Below, piece after piece: positions 8,393 through 17,289 of a stretch of 49,160 bases of DNA. The translations under genes and the position numbers were made by a program. Each line of letters starts with the position of its first letter. The first letter of the stretch is position 1. Source of the stretch: CAZYHS01 sp964647545 (GTDB lineage Bacteria > UBA10199 > GCA-002796325 > 1-14-0-20-49-13); contig CAZYHS010000015.1 in assembly GCA_964647545.1 (NCBI GenBank), positions 1 to 49,160 of the forward strand, given 5' to 3'. The notes beneath the pieces were generated by a model. The model made no database searches and was not told the DNA's origin. It worked only from the letters and a program-made list of their open reading frames with translations.

Positions 8393-9658
8393 ATGGAACT
8401 AATAACAGCAAAATATGTTCTGCCGATGGATTCGGACGCCATTGAAAACGGCGCGATCGTGACCGAGTTCGGCAAAATCAAGGCGGTTGGGACCTCAGAC
8501 GAGCTTAAGAAGGCCTATCCTTCGGCTGAGGTAAGCGAAAACCCGCATCATGTTTTAATGCCGGGTTTGATAAACGCTCACACCCACCTCGATTTGACGG
8601 GGGCTTTTAACTACGGCAGCGATGCTACCACTCCGCCCGAATATATCGACTGGCTGATTACGATATTAAAGCATCGCAGCAAGGCAAACATAAAAGAGAC
8701 CATAATTGCCGTGCAGGGGGCCATTAATCTTTTGGTGCAAAGCGGAGTGACCTGCATTGGGGACATGACCTGTTTTGAGGGGATGTTCAATATCGCCGAA
8801 GAGATGGGGGTTAGGGCGGTGATCTATCCGGAGATATATGCAGGAGCCGGAGAGGCTGGACAGGACAGGTTTGAAACGGCGCTGGCCCTTGTCGAAAAGT
8901 ATCTGGATAGCGGTAGCGATACGGTTACTCCCGGAATCGCGCCTTTTGCCTCTTATCTTTTGTCGCGTAATTTACTTTTGATAATTTCGCAGCACGCGAA
9001 AAATTTAGGCGTTCCAATTCAAATACACGCGGCCGAGTCGTTTAGCGAAATGGAATTTTTCTTTGATTCGAAAGGGGCGATCGCCACAGGGCTGTTCCCC
9101 GCGCTTGGCTGGACGGATGAGTTGCCGCCGCCGCATCACAAAACCCCCATTCAGTATCTTGGGGAAATAGGGTTTCTTGACGCCGGACCTTCAATTGTCG
9201 GCGGGTTGCATTTAGCGGTTCGCGACTTTATCGCGATCGCACGAAATATGTGCCGCGCGATCTATTGCCCAAGGACGAATCATTTTCTGGGGCACGGGAC
9301 ATTTCCGTTCGGTAAATTGCGCGATCATGGCATCCCGATAGGTCTTGGGACCGATACGCTGAACGGGCCAAAAGGTTTCAATCTTTGGGAAGAGATGCGT
9401 TTTGTCGCCGAGACCGCCATTCAACCACAGCCGACCGCGAAGGAGCTTTTGACAATGGCGACCATCGGCGGTGCAAGAGTTCTGGGGCTTGAGAATAAAA
9501 CAGGAAGTTTAACTGCCGGAAAAGCGGCCGACTATATTATGGTCGATGTCCCCGAGTGTCCGACAATCCATATGATTTACGATGCTTTGATTCGTTGCAC
9601 TCGTTCGGCACATGTCAGAAAGGTCGTCGTGGCCGGCGAAATCTTAAAGACAAACTAA
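8393..9658 (+). CDS. Amidohydrolase, chlorohydrolase/5'-deoxyadenosine-type deaminase family
   Basis: 421-residue metal-dependent TIM-barrel hydrolase, probably cytoplasmic. The small beta domain (GAIVTEFGKIKAVG) precedes the metal site: GLINAHTHLDLTG (HxH), IQIHAAES, a histidine in GGLHLAV, and the aspartate in GLGTDTLNG. The C terminus closes the composite domain (GSLTAGKAADYIMVDV). Relatives deaminate S-adenosylhomocysteine, 5'-methylthioadenosine, 5'-deoxyadenosine or guanine; the exact substrate is not resolved. Its stop overlaps the start of the DUF502 gene by one base (TAATG). Confidence 0.85.
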   Translation: MELITAKYVLPMDSDAIENGAIVTEFGKIKAVGTSDELKKAYPSAEVSENPHHVLMPGLINAHTHLDLTGAFNYGSDATTPPEYIDWLITILKHRSKANIKETIIAVQGAINLLVQSGVTCIGDMTCFEGMFNIAEEMGVRAVIYPEIYAGAGEAGQDRFETALALVEKYLDSGSDTVTPGIAPFASYLLSRNLLLIISQHAKNLGVPIQIHAAESFSEMEFFFDSKGAIATGLFPALGWTDELPPPHHKTPIQYLGEIGFLDAGPSIVGGLHLAVRDFIAIARNMCRAIYCPRTNHFLGHGTFPFGKLRDHGIPIGLGTDTLNGPKGFNLWEEMRFVAETAIQPQPTAKELLTMATIGGARVLGLENKTGSLTAGKAADYIMVDVPECPTIHMIYDALIRCTRSAHVRKVVVAGEILKTN

Positions 9659-10269
9659 TGTTTTGGAACACGATAAAAAATCTTTTTAAAAAATATTTTG
9701 TCGCGGGGATGCTGGTCGTGGTCCCTCTAGTCGGCACGATATGGATTTTGAAGGCCCTTATTGTCTGGTCGGACAATTTTGTTATTGGACTATTGCCCGA
9801 ATTTTTCAGACCATCCTTTCTTGAAGAGCGCGCTCTCCCCGGGGCGGGTCTCGTCCTTACCGTTTCCATTATTTTGCTGGCCGGAGTTTTTACACGCCTC
9901 TATCTTGGGAAGTGGCTCATTTCTGCCGGCGATAAGCTGATCGCAAAAGTCCCTTTTGGCAGATCTGTTTATGGAGCCTTAAAACAGATACTTGAAGCGG
10001 CTTTTACTCCGGGGGACCAAAAATTCAAAGGGGTCGCCTTAGTGGAGTTCCCAAAAGAGGGCTCGTACACGCTGGCCTTCATCACAAAAGATTCGCCTAA
10101 AAAAACCTCTCCAGATCCCGACAAAAAATTCATTCGGGTTTTTGTGCCGACCACTCCCAACCCGACTTCGGGCTACATGCTTATTCTTGAGGAGCATAAA
10201 GTCAGACGCATCGAAATGTCGATCGAAGAGGCGACAAAGATAATCATAAGCGGTGGCTTGCTTGACTAG
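9658..10269 (+). CDS. DUF502 family inner-membrane protein
   Basis: 203 residues from the ATG at 9658, which overlaps the previous stop. It has a hydrophobic N-terminal segment (YFVAGMLVVVPLVGTIWIL), a second around LVLTVSIILLAGVF, then a soluble part with the conserved PFGRSVYGALKQ and family-typical FVPTTPNPTSGYMLILEE motifs. The fold matches the widespread DUF502 family of unknown role. It is coupled to the amidohydrolase before it and overlaps smpB by 17 bases. Confidence 0.88.
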   Translation: MFWNTIKNLFKKYFVAGMLVVVPLVGTIWILKALIVWSDNFVIGLLPEFFRPSFLEERALPGAGLVLTVSIILLAGVFTRLYLGKWLISAGDKLIAKVPFGRSVYGALKQILEAAFTPGDQKFKGVALVEFPKEGSYTLAFITKDSPKKTSPDPDKKFIRVFVPTTPNPTSGYMLILEEHKVRRIEMSIEEATKIIISGGLLD

Positions 10270-10717
10270 AAAAGAATCCGAAAAAAATATCGCGGTCAAT
10301 CGTAGGGCTTCGTTTAATTATCAGCTCTTCGATAAGTTCGAGGCCGGCATTGCTTTAACCGGTAGCGAAATCAAAGGCATTCGCGACAGCGGCGCAAACA
10401 TTAACGAAGCCTACGCCATGATTAAAGGCGGCGAAATTTGGCTGATAAACTCTCACATCAGTCCCTATCAGCCGGCCACCTACATGAACCATAAGCCCAA
10501 AAGAGACCGGAAACTTCTGCTGCATAAACGCGAGATTTTGAAGATCGAAATCAAGCTGAAAGAAAAGGGGCTTACTCTGGTTCCGACAAAGATGTATTTC
10601 AAGAACGGTCGGGCAAAGATCGAGCTGGCCCTTGGCAAAGGAAAGAAAAGCTTCGATAAGCGCGAGAGCATTAAAAAGAGGGAGTCGGACAGAAATTTAC
10701 GAAGGGTCGTCGGTTAA
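10253..10717 (+). CDS. smpB: SsrA-binding protein
   Basis: 154 residues. It binds tmRNA and delivers it to stalled ribosomes for trans-translation. Hallmarks are NIAVNRRASFNYQLFDKFEAG, LTGSEIKGIRDSGANINEAY, the RDRKLLLHKREI block and a basic C-terminal tail (KKSFDKRESIKKRESDRNL) that fills the decoding centre. Either GTG 10253 or TTG 10262 may be the start; GGTGG lies about 7 bases upstream of the latter. The tmRNA gene itself is not in the window. It converges on the aldolase with a 4-base overlap. Confidence 0.96.
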   Translation: MACLTRKESEKNIAVNRRASFNYQLFDKFEAGIALTGSEIKGIRDSGANINEAYAMIKGGEIWLINSHISPYQPATYMNHKPKRDRKLLLHKREILKIEIKLKEKGLTLVPTKMYFKNGRAKIELALGKGKKSFDKRESIKKRESDRNLRRVVG

Positions 10718-11343
10718 AGCCCGAGTTTTTTTCTTAGCTCACACAGTTTCCCAAGTTGCCTTTTGTTTAGCCGTTTAACTTTTCCCAGCATGCTAGCGAT
10801 GCCGATTATTTTTGCGGTGGCCTCAAGTTTTTCCAGTTTATAATAAGCCGACATAAGATCTTTTCCGCACGCAATTGCGCCATGCCGGTCGAGCACTATC
10901 ACATCGTGGTCTTTTATCAGTTTGGAAATTGAGGCGGCCCCTTCATATGAACTGGGAGTGGCGTAAGGTGCGGTAGGGATATTTCCAAGTGCGACAAAAA
11001 CTTCGGGTAAAACCGCGCTGTCAATTGGGACGCCGGCGACCGTTAAAGCGGTTACCCAAGGAAGATGCGCATGCACTATCGCCGAGATGTCGTTTCTTGC
11101 GCGGTAAAATGCAAGGTGCGTAAACATTTCGCCCGACGGTTCGAGCTTGCCGGAAAGTTTCTTTCCGCAAAGATCGATTTCTATAAGCTCTTTCGGGGTG
11201 AGGCGGCCTTTGGGACGGCCGGTCGGGGTGATTAAGATTTTGTTCGGGCCGATTCTTGCGCTGATATTTCCGTCGGTGGCAGCGATGAACTCCCTTTGCT
11301 CAAGAAGTCTTCCGATTTTGCAGATTTCGTCTCTTTTGTGCAT
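10714..11343 (-). CDS. Class II aldolase/adducin family protein
   Basis: 209-residue zinc-dependent aldolase fold of the fuculose-phosphate/ribulose-phosphate group. Visible motifs are TDGNISARI (phosphate binding), a SGEMFTHLAFY block, zinc ligands in IVHAHLPW (HxH) and a further histidine in VLDRHGAIACG. The ATG at 11343 is the only reasonable start, since the GNIS motif lies just 25 residues downstream. That places the first 112 bases inside the dxs 3' end in another frame. The physiological substrate is not evident; methylthioribulose-phosphate, fuculose-phosphate or a related sugar phosphate are possible. Confidence 0.85.
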   Translation of the reverse strand: MHKRDEICKIGRLLEQREFIAATDGNISARIGPNKILITPTGRPKGRLTPKELIEIDLCGKKLSGKLEPSGEMFTHLAFYRARNDISAIVHAHLPWVTALTVAGVPIDSAVLPEVFVALGNIPTAPYATPSSYEGAASISKLIKDHDVIVLDRHGAIACGKDLMSAYYKLEKLEATAKIIGIASMLGKVKRLNKRQLGKLCELRKKLGL

Positions 11344-13220
11344 AGGTTTTGTGCGGCTTCAACTATTGCTGCCGAGTCAATCTTGTATTTTGAGCGAAGC
11401 AGGTCAAGCGGGCCCTGCTCTACGAACACGTCGGGCAGCGCCAGAATCTTCAACGAAATGTCGTTGTGTCCCTTTGCAATTAGCCACTCCGATACTCCGC
11501 TGCCGAACCCGCCCGACAAAATGTTCTCTTCGATGGTGATCCATTTTTTTGTTTTTGCGGCCAGAACCGAGAATGTCGCTTCGCAAAGAGGTTTGGCAAA
11601 ACGGGCGTCGATAACGCAGACAGAGATGTGTTTTTTCGCCAATTGTTTGGCTGCGTCAATCGCGCTCCACACCGTTGTACCAAGTGCAAAAACGGCCACG
11701 TCGGCATCGTAGTTTCCAAACATGAGCTCACTTGAGCCGAGCGGAACCTCTTTGAGATTTTTGTCGAGCGGAACGCCGATGCCGTTACCTCTAGGGTAGC
11801 GAATGGCGCACGGCTTTCCGCTATTGATGGCGGTGTAGAGCATATGCCTGAGAATGTTTTCGTCCCGTGGCGCCATGACAATCATGTTTGGAGCTTGTCT
11901 GAGATACGAAATGTCAAAAACTCCGTGATGTGTCGGGCCGTCGTCTCCGACAAGTCCGGCTCTGTCGAGAGCGAATGTTACAGGAAGATTCTGCAAGCAG
12001 ACATCGTGAATGACGTTGTCAAATGCGCGTTGCAGGAAAGTTGAATAGACCGCAAAGACAGGCTTGAAACCTTCGGTAGCGAGTCCGGCGGCCATTGTGA
12101 CCGCGTGCCCTTCGGCGATTCCTACGTCATAAAACTGTTCGGGGAGTTCTTTTTGAAGCTGGTCAAGGCCCGTGCCGGTCGGCATTGCCGCCGTTATGCC
12201 TATTACAGAGCTGTCTTTTTTTGCGATTTCGGTGAGGGTTGCGCCGACGACCGATGTAAAACTTGGATGCCCGTTGGCCTTTCCGACTGCGCCTGTTTCT
12301 TTATTGAAAGGGGCTACGCCGTGGAACTTGGTCGGATTCTCTTCGGCGGGTTTGTATCCGAAACCCTTTTTTGTGATGACGTGAACAAGAAGCGGAGTTT
12401 CGCCAATCGGGATATCTTTTATTTCGTTAAATATTCGCACCAGCTCCGGCAGATTGTGGCCGTCGATGGGGCCGATGTAGTGAAACCCGAAGGCTTCGAA
12501 CATAAATCCGGGGGTGAAAAAACCGGCTGCGGCCTCTTCGGCGCGGCGAGCAATGTCGTAAACGGTCTTGCCGCTTTTTGGCATCAGCTTTGTGAGCGTG
12601 CGTTTAAACCAACGGCGAATGCTTGTGGCCCGTTTGCTGTGCAGATGAGTTGAGAGAAATAATGAGAGTGCGCCGACATTTTTAGAAATCGACATTTCGT
12701 TGTCGTTTAATACAACGATGAGGTTGCCGGTCTTGTTGCCCGCCTGATTCAATCCTTCAAGAGCAAGTCCGCCGGTCATAGAGCCGTCGCCGATTACAGC
12801 GATCGCCCGATTTTGCAGCCCGCGTTTTTTGAATGCCTTGGCAATGCCGAGAGCCGCCGATATCGACGTTGACGAATGCCCCGCGCCGAACGGATCGTAT
12901 TCGCTTTCGGAGCGCTTGGTGAATCCGCTTAAACCTTTGTGTTGCCTTATCGTTTTAAAAGCTTCGCGGCGGCCCGTGAGAATTTTGTGAGCGTAGCACT
13001 GGTGCCCGACATCCCATACGATCTTGTCGTGCGGAGTGTCGAAAACATAGTGAAGGGCGATTGAAAGATCGACCACGCCAAGACTGGGCGCTAAATGCCC
13101 GCCGTTTTTGGAAACCACGTCGACAATGTATTCTCTGACTTCTGTTGCCACCGTGGAAAGCTGCTCCTGTTGCAGCTTTCTTAAGTCTTTCGGATCGTTG
13201 ATTTTGCTTAGTAAGCCCAT
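11232..13220 (-). CDS. dxs: 1-deoxy-D-xylulose-5-phosphate synthase
   Basis: 662 residues from ATG 13220 (a longer TTG start at 13259 is unlikely). It makes DXP from pyruvate and glyceraldehyde-3-phosphate with thiamine diphosphate, entering the MEP isoprenoid pathway. Seen in order: GGHLAPSLGVVDL, DVGHQCYAHKILTGR, GHSSTSISAALGIA, the TPP motif GDGSMTGG...NDNEMSIS, then DRAGLVGDDGPTHHGVFD of the pyrimidine domain, and the transketolase C domain. About 37 residues past the normal end (a Lys/Ser-rich tail ending ARTKS) run over the aldolase start. This suggests loss of the ancestral stop or an indel near the 3' end. Confidence 0.95.
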   Translation of the reverse strand: MGLLSKINDPKDLRKLQQEQLSTVATEVREYIVDVVSKNGGHLAPSLGVVDLSIALHYVFDTPHDKIVWDVGHQCYAHKILTGRREAFKTIRQHKGLSGFTKRSESEYDPFGAGHSSTSISAALGIAKAFKKRGLQNRAIAVIGDGSMTGGLALEGLNQAGNKTGNLIVVLNDNEMSISKNVGALSLFLSTHLHSKRATSIRRWFKRTLTKLMPKSGKTVYDIARRAEEAAAGFFTPGFMFEAFGFHYIGPIDGHNLPELVRIFNEIKDIPIGETPLLVHVITKKGFGYKPAEENPTKFHGVAPFNKETGAVGKANGHPSFTSVVGATLTEIAKKDSSVIGITAAMPTGTGLDQLQKELPEQFYDVGIAEGHAVTMAAGLATEGFKPVFAVYSTFLQRAFDNVIHDVCLQNLPVTFALDRAGLVGDDGPTHHGVFDISYLRQAPNMIVMAPRDENILRHMLYTAINSGKPCAIRYPRGNGIGVPLDKNLKEVPLGSSELMFGNYDADVAVFALGTTVWSAIDAAKQLAKKHISVCVIDARFAKPLCEATFSVLAAKTKKWITIEENILSGGFGSGVSEWLIAKGHNDISLKILALPDVFVEQGPLDLLRSKYKIDSAAIVEAAQNLCTKETKSAKSEDFLSKGSSSLPPTEISAQESARTKS

Positions 13221-13366
13221 TTGCGGAGGGAGTAAACGTCCAAACGCCCCTCTTGTCAAGTGGGATAATTTGACGAAAATAGAGGCTTAAAATAAGGTTT
13301 GCACAAGCAATTCGTTTTCTGGTAAGCGCGAGAAAACAGCGTTTGCGGGGCAAATCCAAAAAATCT

Positions 13367-14113
13367 ATGACCATTCAAGCCAAAGATAAAATAATTGTGG
13401 CGCTCGATTCATCCGACCTTGGGGAGACTGCCGTCTTGGCCGAAAAAATCGGCCCGAAGGTCGGGGCTCTAAAGATCGGAATGGAGATAATGAACTCGGC
13501 CGGAGCCCCGCAGGTCGTCGGCGCAATCGCCCCTCACGGGCGCATTTTTTTTGACGCAAAGTTTAAGGACATTCCCAACACGGTTGCCGGAGCGGCACGT
13601 GCCGTTGCGCGGCTTGGCGTATGGATGTTTAACGTCCATGCACTCGGCGGAGTCGCGATGATGGCGGCGGCAAAGAAGGCTTCTGTCGAAGAGGCCCAAA
13701 AGGCCGGTAAAAAAGAGCCCCTTGCCATTGGGGTGACTGTGCTTACCAGCATCGACGCAAAGGCATTGAACGAGGTTGGATTTGAACATGTTCGGGACGC
13801 ATCCGAACTTAGAAATCTTGTCGTCCGACTTTCGGTTTTAGCGAAACAGGCGGGGCTCGACGGCGTGGTCGCCTCTCCTCATGAGATTTCGGCGATTCGC
13901 GAGGCGTGTGGCAGCGATTTTCTGATCGTTACCCCCGGAGTTCGTCCCGCGTGGGCCGCCGAAGGAGATCAAAAAAGAATTATGACTCCGCGTGAAGCCG
14001 TCGATTTGGGGGCCGATTATCTTGTTATCGGCAGGCCTATTACAAAGCCGCCGGCCTCTGTGGGGTCTTCACTTGACGCGATCGAAAAGATCGTAAACGA
14101 GATCGAAAGGTAA
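13367..14113 (+). CDS. pyrF: Orotidine 5'-phosphate decarboxylase
   Basis: 248 residues from ATG 13367 (the TTG at 13343 is less likely). It decarboxylates OMP to UMP, the last step of de novo UMP synthesis. The catalytic Lys-Asp array is visible in FFDAKFKDIPNTVAGA, and the phosphate loop in TPGVRPAWAAEGDQKR and DYLVIGRPIT. It is followed after 4 bases by pyrE, so the two last pyrimidine enzymes are made together. A 7-bp hairpin (13314-13337) lies upstream but has no T-tract, so attenuation is not supported. Confidence 0.97.
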   Translation: MTIQAKDKIIVALDSSDLGETAVLAEKIGPKVGALKIGMEIMNSAGAPQVVGAIAPHGRIFFDAKFKDIPNTVAGAARAVARLGVWMFNVHALGGVAMMAAAKKASVEEAQKAGKKEPLAIGVTVLTSIDAKALNEVGFEHVRDASELRNLVVRLSVLAKQAGLDGVVASPHEISAIREACGSDFLIVTPGVRPAWAAEGDQKRIMTPREAVDLGADYLVIGRPITKPPASVGSSLDAIEKIVNEIER

Positions 14114-14117
14114 AACC

Positions 14118-14753
14118 ATGAACGAAGCTCTCGAAATTTTCAAAAAAGTGCGGGCCGTTATCACCGACACTCACGTTGTTTATGCTTCCGGAAAACACGG
14201 AAACGCCTACGTGAACAAAGACGCGGTCTATCCGCACACAAAAGAGATATCGTCGCTTTGCCGGATGTTGGCCGAAAAGTTCAAAGGCAAGGGGATCGAG
14301 GCCGTCGCCGCTCCGACGATAGGTGGCGTGATTCTTTCCCAGTGGATCGCTCATTTTTTGAGCGAATTTGACGGTCGTGAAGTGCTTGCGGTTTTTTCCG
14401 AAGAGGAGACAAATCCGGCGGGCGAAAAAATCAGGATCTTCAAGCGCGGCTATGACAAGCTTATACTCGGCAAAAAAATTCTGGTCGCCGAAGACATTTT
14501 AACGACCGGCGGCTCCGTGAAAAAAGTTATCGAAGCGGCCCACGCTCTCAATGCCAACATCGTTGCATGCGCAGCTTTGGTGAACCGAGGCAATGTTCAA
14601 GGCGAGGATATTGGTGCTCCGATCGTGGCGCTGGTGAACGTGACTCTTGACGCCTTCGATGAAAACGAATGCCCGCTTTGCAAAGAGCATGTTCCGGTCA
14701 ATACCGAAGTCGGCAAGGGGAGAGAGTATCTAAAGAAGAAGGCTACAAGATGA
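14118..14753 (+). CDS. pyrE: Orotate phosphoribosyltransferase
   Basis: 211 residues. It transfers phosphoribosyl from PRPP to orotate. The PRPP-binding signature is ILVAEDILTTGGSVKKVIE, and the N-terminal part has the SGKHGNAYVNKDAVYPH substrate block and AAPTIGGVILS. It sits between pyrF and dnaX, and its TGA overlaps the dnaX ATG (ATGA), so translation is probably coupled. Confidence 0.95.
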   Translation: MNEALEIFKKVRAVITDTHVVYASGKHGNAYVNKDAVYPHTKEISSLCRMLAEKFKGKGIEAVAAPTIGGVILSQWIAHFLSEFDGREVLAVFSEEETNPAGEKIRIFKRGYDKLILGKKILVAEDILTTGGSVKKVIEAAHALNANIVACAALVNRGNVQGEDIGAPIVALVNVTLDAFDENECPLCKEHVPVNTEVGKGREYLKKKATR

Positions 14754-16462
14754 GCTATCAGGTAATTGCCAGAAAATACCGTCCGCAAAGATTTGCCGAC
14801 ATAATCGGGCAGGAGCACATAACTCGCACGTTGCAAAACGCCATCGCAGCCGGGAGGTTGCATCATGCTTATCTTTTTACGGGTATTCGCGGCATAGGCA
14901 AGACAACGCTAGCCAGAATATTTGCCAAAGCCCTTAATTGTCAGAATATTTCGGCGCAACAGTCGCCGGAGCCGTGCAACGAATGTTCGGTCTGCAAGGA
15001 CATTACGGCCGGAAGCTCGATAGATGTTCAGGAAATTGACGGCGCCTCAAACAACGGCGTCGACGAGGTCCGTGAAATTAGAGAACGTGTGAAATACCTG
15101 CCCAGCGGCGGGAAATATAAGATCTACATCATCGACGAAGTTCACATGCTTACGACGCAGGCGTTTAACGCGTTGCTTAAGACGCTGGAAGAACCTCCTA
15201 GCCACGCCATTTTTATATTTGCCACGACCGAATCTCAAAAAATTCCGGCGACGATCCTGTCGCGTTGCCAGCGGTACGATTTTAGACGGATAAGCGTCGC
15301 TAAAATAATTGAAACTCTCAAAGCGATAGCCGTCAGCGAAGGGGTCGAAGCGGATGAAGATGCTTTGGAAATCATCGCCGCCGAGGCCGAAGGTTCGATG
15401 CGCGACGCCGAATCTTTGTTCGATCAAGCCATTGCCTATTCGGGGAAGAAACTGACATTTGAACATCTTAAAGGGCTTCTGGGTTTTCTCGACAGAGCGC
15501 AGATAGAAGCTTGCGTGAACGGAATAGTCGATAAGAACGCCGCCGCCGTTTTGCAGCTTTCCAACGGGCTTTTTTCTTCCGGCGAAAACCTTACCAGATT
15601 TGTTGTCGAGCTGCTCGACGTGTTTCACGCGCTTCTTGTCACAAAAAGTTCGGGGGCCTCGTTTGAGACGCCGCGATTTTTAGATTCTAAAACTCTGACG
15701 GCGGTCGCCGCCAAGGTCTCTTTGGAAGATTGCCAGCGGTGGTTCAATATCATCTATCGCGGAGCCGAAGAGATGTCCCGTACGAAGTTCCCCAAGTTTA
15801 TGCTCGATTCGATTTTGGTCAACATGGTTGCCGTGGCGGACTTGATTCCGCTATCGGAACTTCTTGAAAAGGTCGAGGCGCTTGCGTCCTCGTCTGTGAC
15901 GGAAAGCGCGTCGGGGCAAAAGCTGCGCGCCTCTGTTTTGCAACAGCCGGCTGCAAGGCCTTCGTTTGGAGCGGGAACGCCTTCAAATGCACCGCGTCCG
16001 GCTGACACCTCTCATGTCGGCAAAGAAGAGCGGAAGCCAACGCCGCAATCTGAGAATGTTGCGCCACAAAGAAACGGACTTTGCAGCGAATTTTTGGATT
16101 GGCTGAAGCTTAATAAGCCTCAGGTGGCCGCCTTTTTGGAGCTTTGCAATGAGGCCGAGGTCAGAGACTCGACCCTTGTAATAAAATTTGCGAACCGATC
16201 TTTTGCTAGCGAACGGATACTTGAAGAGGACCGGAAGGCCTTCGTAGAAAAACTGGCCAGCGATTTTTTCCGTCGGCCGATGAAGATTTCGGTAGTTTTT
16301 GCGTCCGAAGTGAGTCAATTGGCTTCCGCCAAGAAACAGCAGTTTGAAGAAGAGGCGACCAAAGAGAGGGCGATGCGGCAGGAGGCGTTGACGCACGAAT
16401 CGATTCGCGAGGCGGCGAATATTTTCAACGCCGAAATAAAAGAAATTAAGCCCAAGGCATAA
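14750..16462 (+). CDS. dnaX: DNA polymerase III subunits gamma/tau
   Basis: 570 residues from the ATG at 14750 overlapping the pyrE stop. Clamp-loader ATPase of the replicative polymerase. The AAA+ core shows RKYRPQRFADIIGQEH, Walker A (GIRGIGKTTLARIFAKALNC), zinc cysteines in CNECSVC, Walker B (IIDEVHML), sensor 1 (FIFATTE) and the arginine-finger SRCQRYDF. The later part is the oligomerisation domain and a diverged tau-like C terminus after a low-complexity linker near residues 400-450. No clear slippery heptamer for a separate gamma form was identified. Confidence 0.95.
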   Translation: MSYQVIARKYRPQRFADIIGQEHITRTLQNAIAAGRLHHAYLFTGIRGIGKTTLARIFAKALNCQNISAQQSPEPCNECSVCKDITAGSSIDVQEIDGASNNGVDEVREIRERVKYLPSGGKYKIYIIDEVHMLTTQAFNALLKTLEEPPSHAIFIFATTESQKIPATILSRCQRYDFRRISVAKIIETLKAIAVSEGVEADEDALEIIAAEAEGSMRDAESLFDQAIAYSGKKLTFEHLKGLLGFLDRAQIEACVNGIVDKNAAAVLQLSNGLFSSGENLTRFVVELLDVFHALLVTKSSGASFETPRFLDSKTLTAVAAKVSLEDCQRWFNIIYRGAEEMSRTKFPKFMLDSILVNMVAVADLIPLSELLEKVEALASSSVTESASGQKLRASVLQQPAARPSFGAGTPSNAPRPADTSHVGKEERKPTPQSENVAPQRNGLCSEFLDWLKLNKPQVAAFLELCNEAEVRDSTLVIKFANRSFASERILEEDRKAFVEKLASDFFRRPMKISVVFASEVSQLASAKKQQFEEEATKERAMRQEALTHESIREAANIFNAEIKEIKPKA

Positions 16463-16463
16463 A

Positions 16464-17069
16464 ATGGAAAAGATAGATCGACTCGTTAGAGAATTGTGCA
16501 GATTACCCGGCGTCGGCCAGAAAACGGCGTTGAGGTTGGCATATAATATTTTGAAGTGGAAAAACGAAGATGCGTTGAATTTAGCTCAAGCTATCGTGGA
16601 CGCCAAAGAGAAGGTCAAGTTTTGTCCGGAGTGTTTCAATCTTGCCGAAAACGGAGTTTGCCCCATTTGCACCGATCATCGCAGGGACAAATCGATTGTG
16701 TGCGTGGTTGAAGAACCTCAAGACGCTCAAGCGGTTGAAAGGACAGGCTCTTTTCGCGGGGTTTATCATGTTTTGCACGGGGCTGTTTCTCCTTTGGACG
16801 GGGTGGGGCCGGACGAATTGCGGTTGGTGGAGTTGTCAGAGCGTCTAAAAAAAGGTGAAATCGTTGAATTGATAATTGCCACCAATCCGACCGCTGTTGG
16901 AGAAGCGACGGCTCTTTATATCGCAAAGATCGCCAAGCCGACCGGCATAAAAATCACCAGAATCGCATTTGGAATACCATTTGGCGGGGACATCGAATAC
17001 GTGGACAGGTCAACGTTGGCTAAGTCTTTGGAAAGCCGGCTCCCCTTTGACCGCTCCGGTTCATTTTGA
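16464..17069 (+). CDS. recR: Recombination mediator RecR
   Basis: 201 residues. With RecF/RecO it loads RecA on gapped DNA. It shows the N-terminal HhH region (LCRLPGVGQKTALRLAY), a four-cysteine zinc finger (CPECFNLAENGVCPIC), and a Toprim domain beginning ICVVEEPQDAQAVER, continuing VYHVLHGAVSPLDGVGPDEL. It starts one base after the dnaX stop. In many bacteria the nucleoid protein gene ybaB lies between dnaX and recR; it is absent here. Confidence 0.97.
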   Translation: MEKIDRLVRELCRLPGVGQKTALRLAYNILKWKNEDALNLAQAIVDAKEKVKFCPECFNLAENGVCPICTDHRRDKSIVCVVEEPQDAQAVERTGSFRGVYHVLHGAVSPLDGVGPDELRLVELSERLKKGEIVELIIATNPTAVGEATALYIAKIAKPTGIKITRIAFGIPFGGDIEYVDRSTLAKSLESRLPFDRSGSF

Positions 17070-17134
17070 CGCCTTGTGTCACGTGCTAAAAAAGCATGTG
17101 GACAAAGCCGCCGCCCTTAAATACAATCTCATAC

Positions 17135-17287
17135 ATGCCTACTATACGAGATTTCTTGACCTATTTTGGCTGGGCCGAGTTGTGGGTCACGCTTATCATT
17201 GCCGCGGCAATTGTTCTATTCAGAGAAAAGCATCTCATTTTCAGAAAGAAAAATTCTTCGGGCACAAATCTTAAATCAATGGAGTGA
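17135..17287 (+). CDS. Possible small single-span membrane protein
   Basis: A 50-residue ORF: a short polar N terminus, one hydrophobic segment (LWVTLIIAAAIVLF) and a basic tail (REKHLIFRKKN). It fills the space between recR and the PhaR-like gene and its stop lies 2 bases before that gene's ATG, which suggests translational coupling. There is no clear ribosome-binding site and no family is recognised. It could be spurious. Confidence 0.35.
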   Translation: MPTIRDFLTYFGWAELWVTLIIAAAIVLFREKHLIFRKKNSSGTNLKSME

Positions 17288-17289
17288 GA

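Noticed and set aside
13270..13298. TTGACG upstream of pyrF as a promoter
   Set aside because: No acceptable -10 box at 15-19 bases downstream.
13314..13337. GTTTTCT/AGAAAAC hairpin upstream of pyrF as an attenuator
   Set aside because: The stem is only 7 bp and AT-rich, with no T-tract and no leader peptide.
14750..16462. Programmed frameshift in dnaX producing a gamma form
   Set aside because: The A-runs present are not in the frame needed for a slippery heptamer and no stem-loop is evident.
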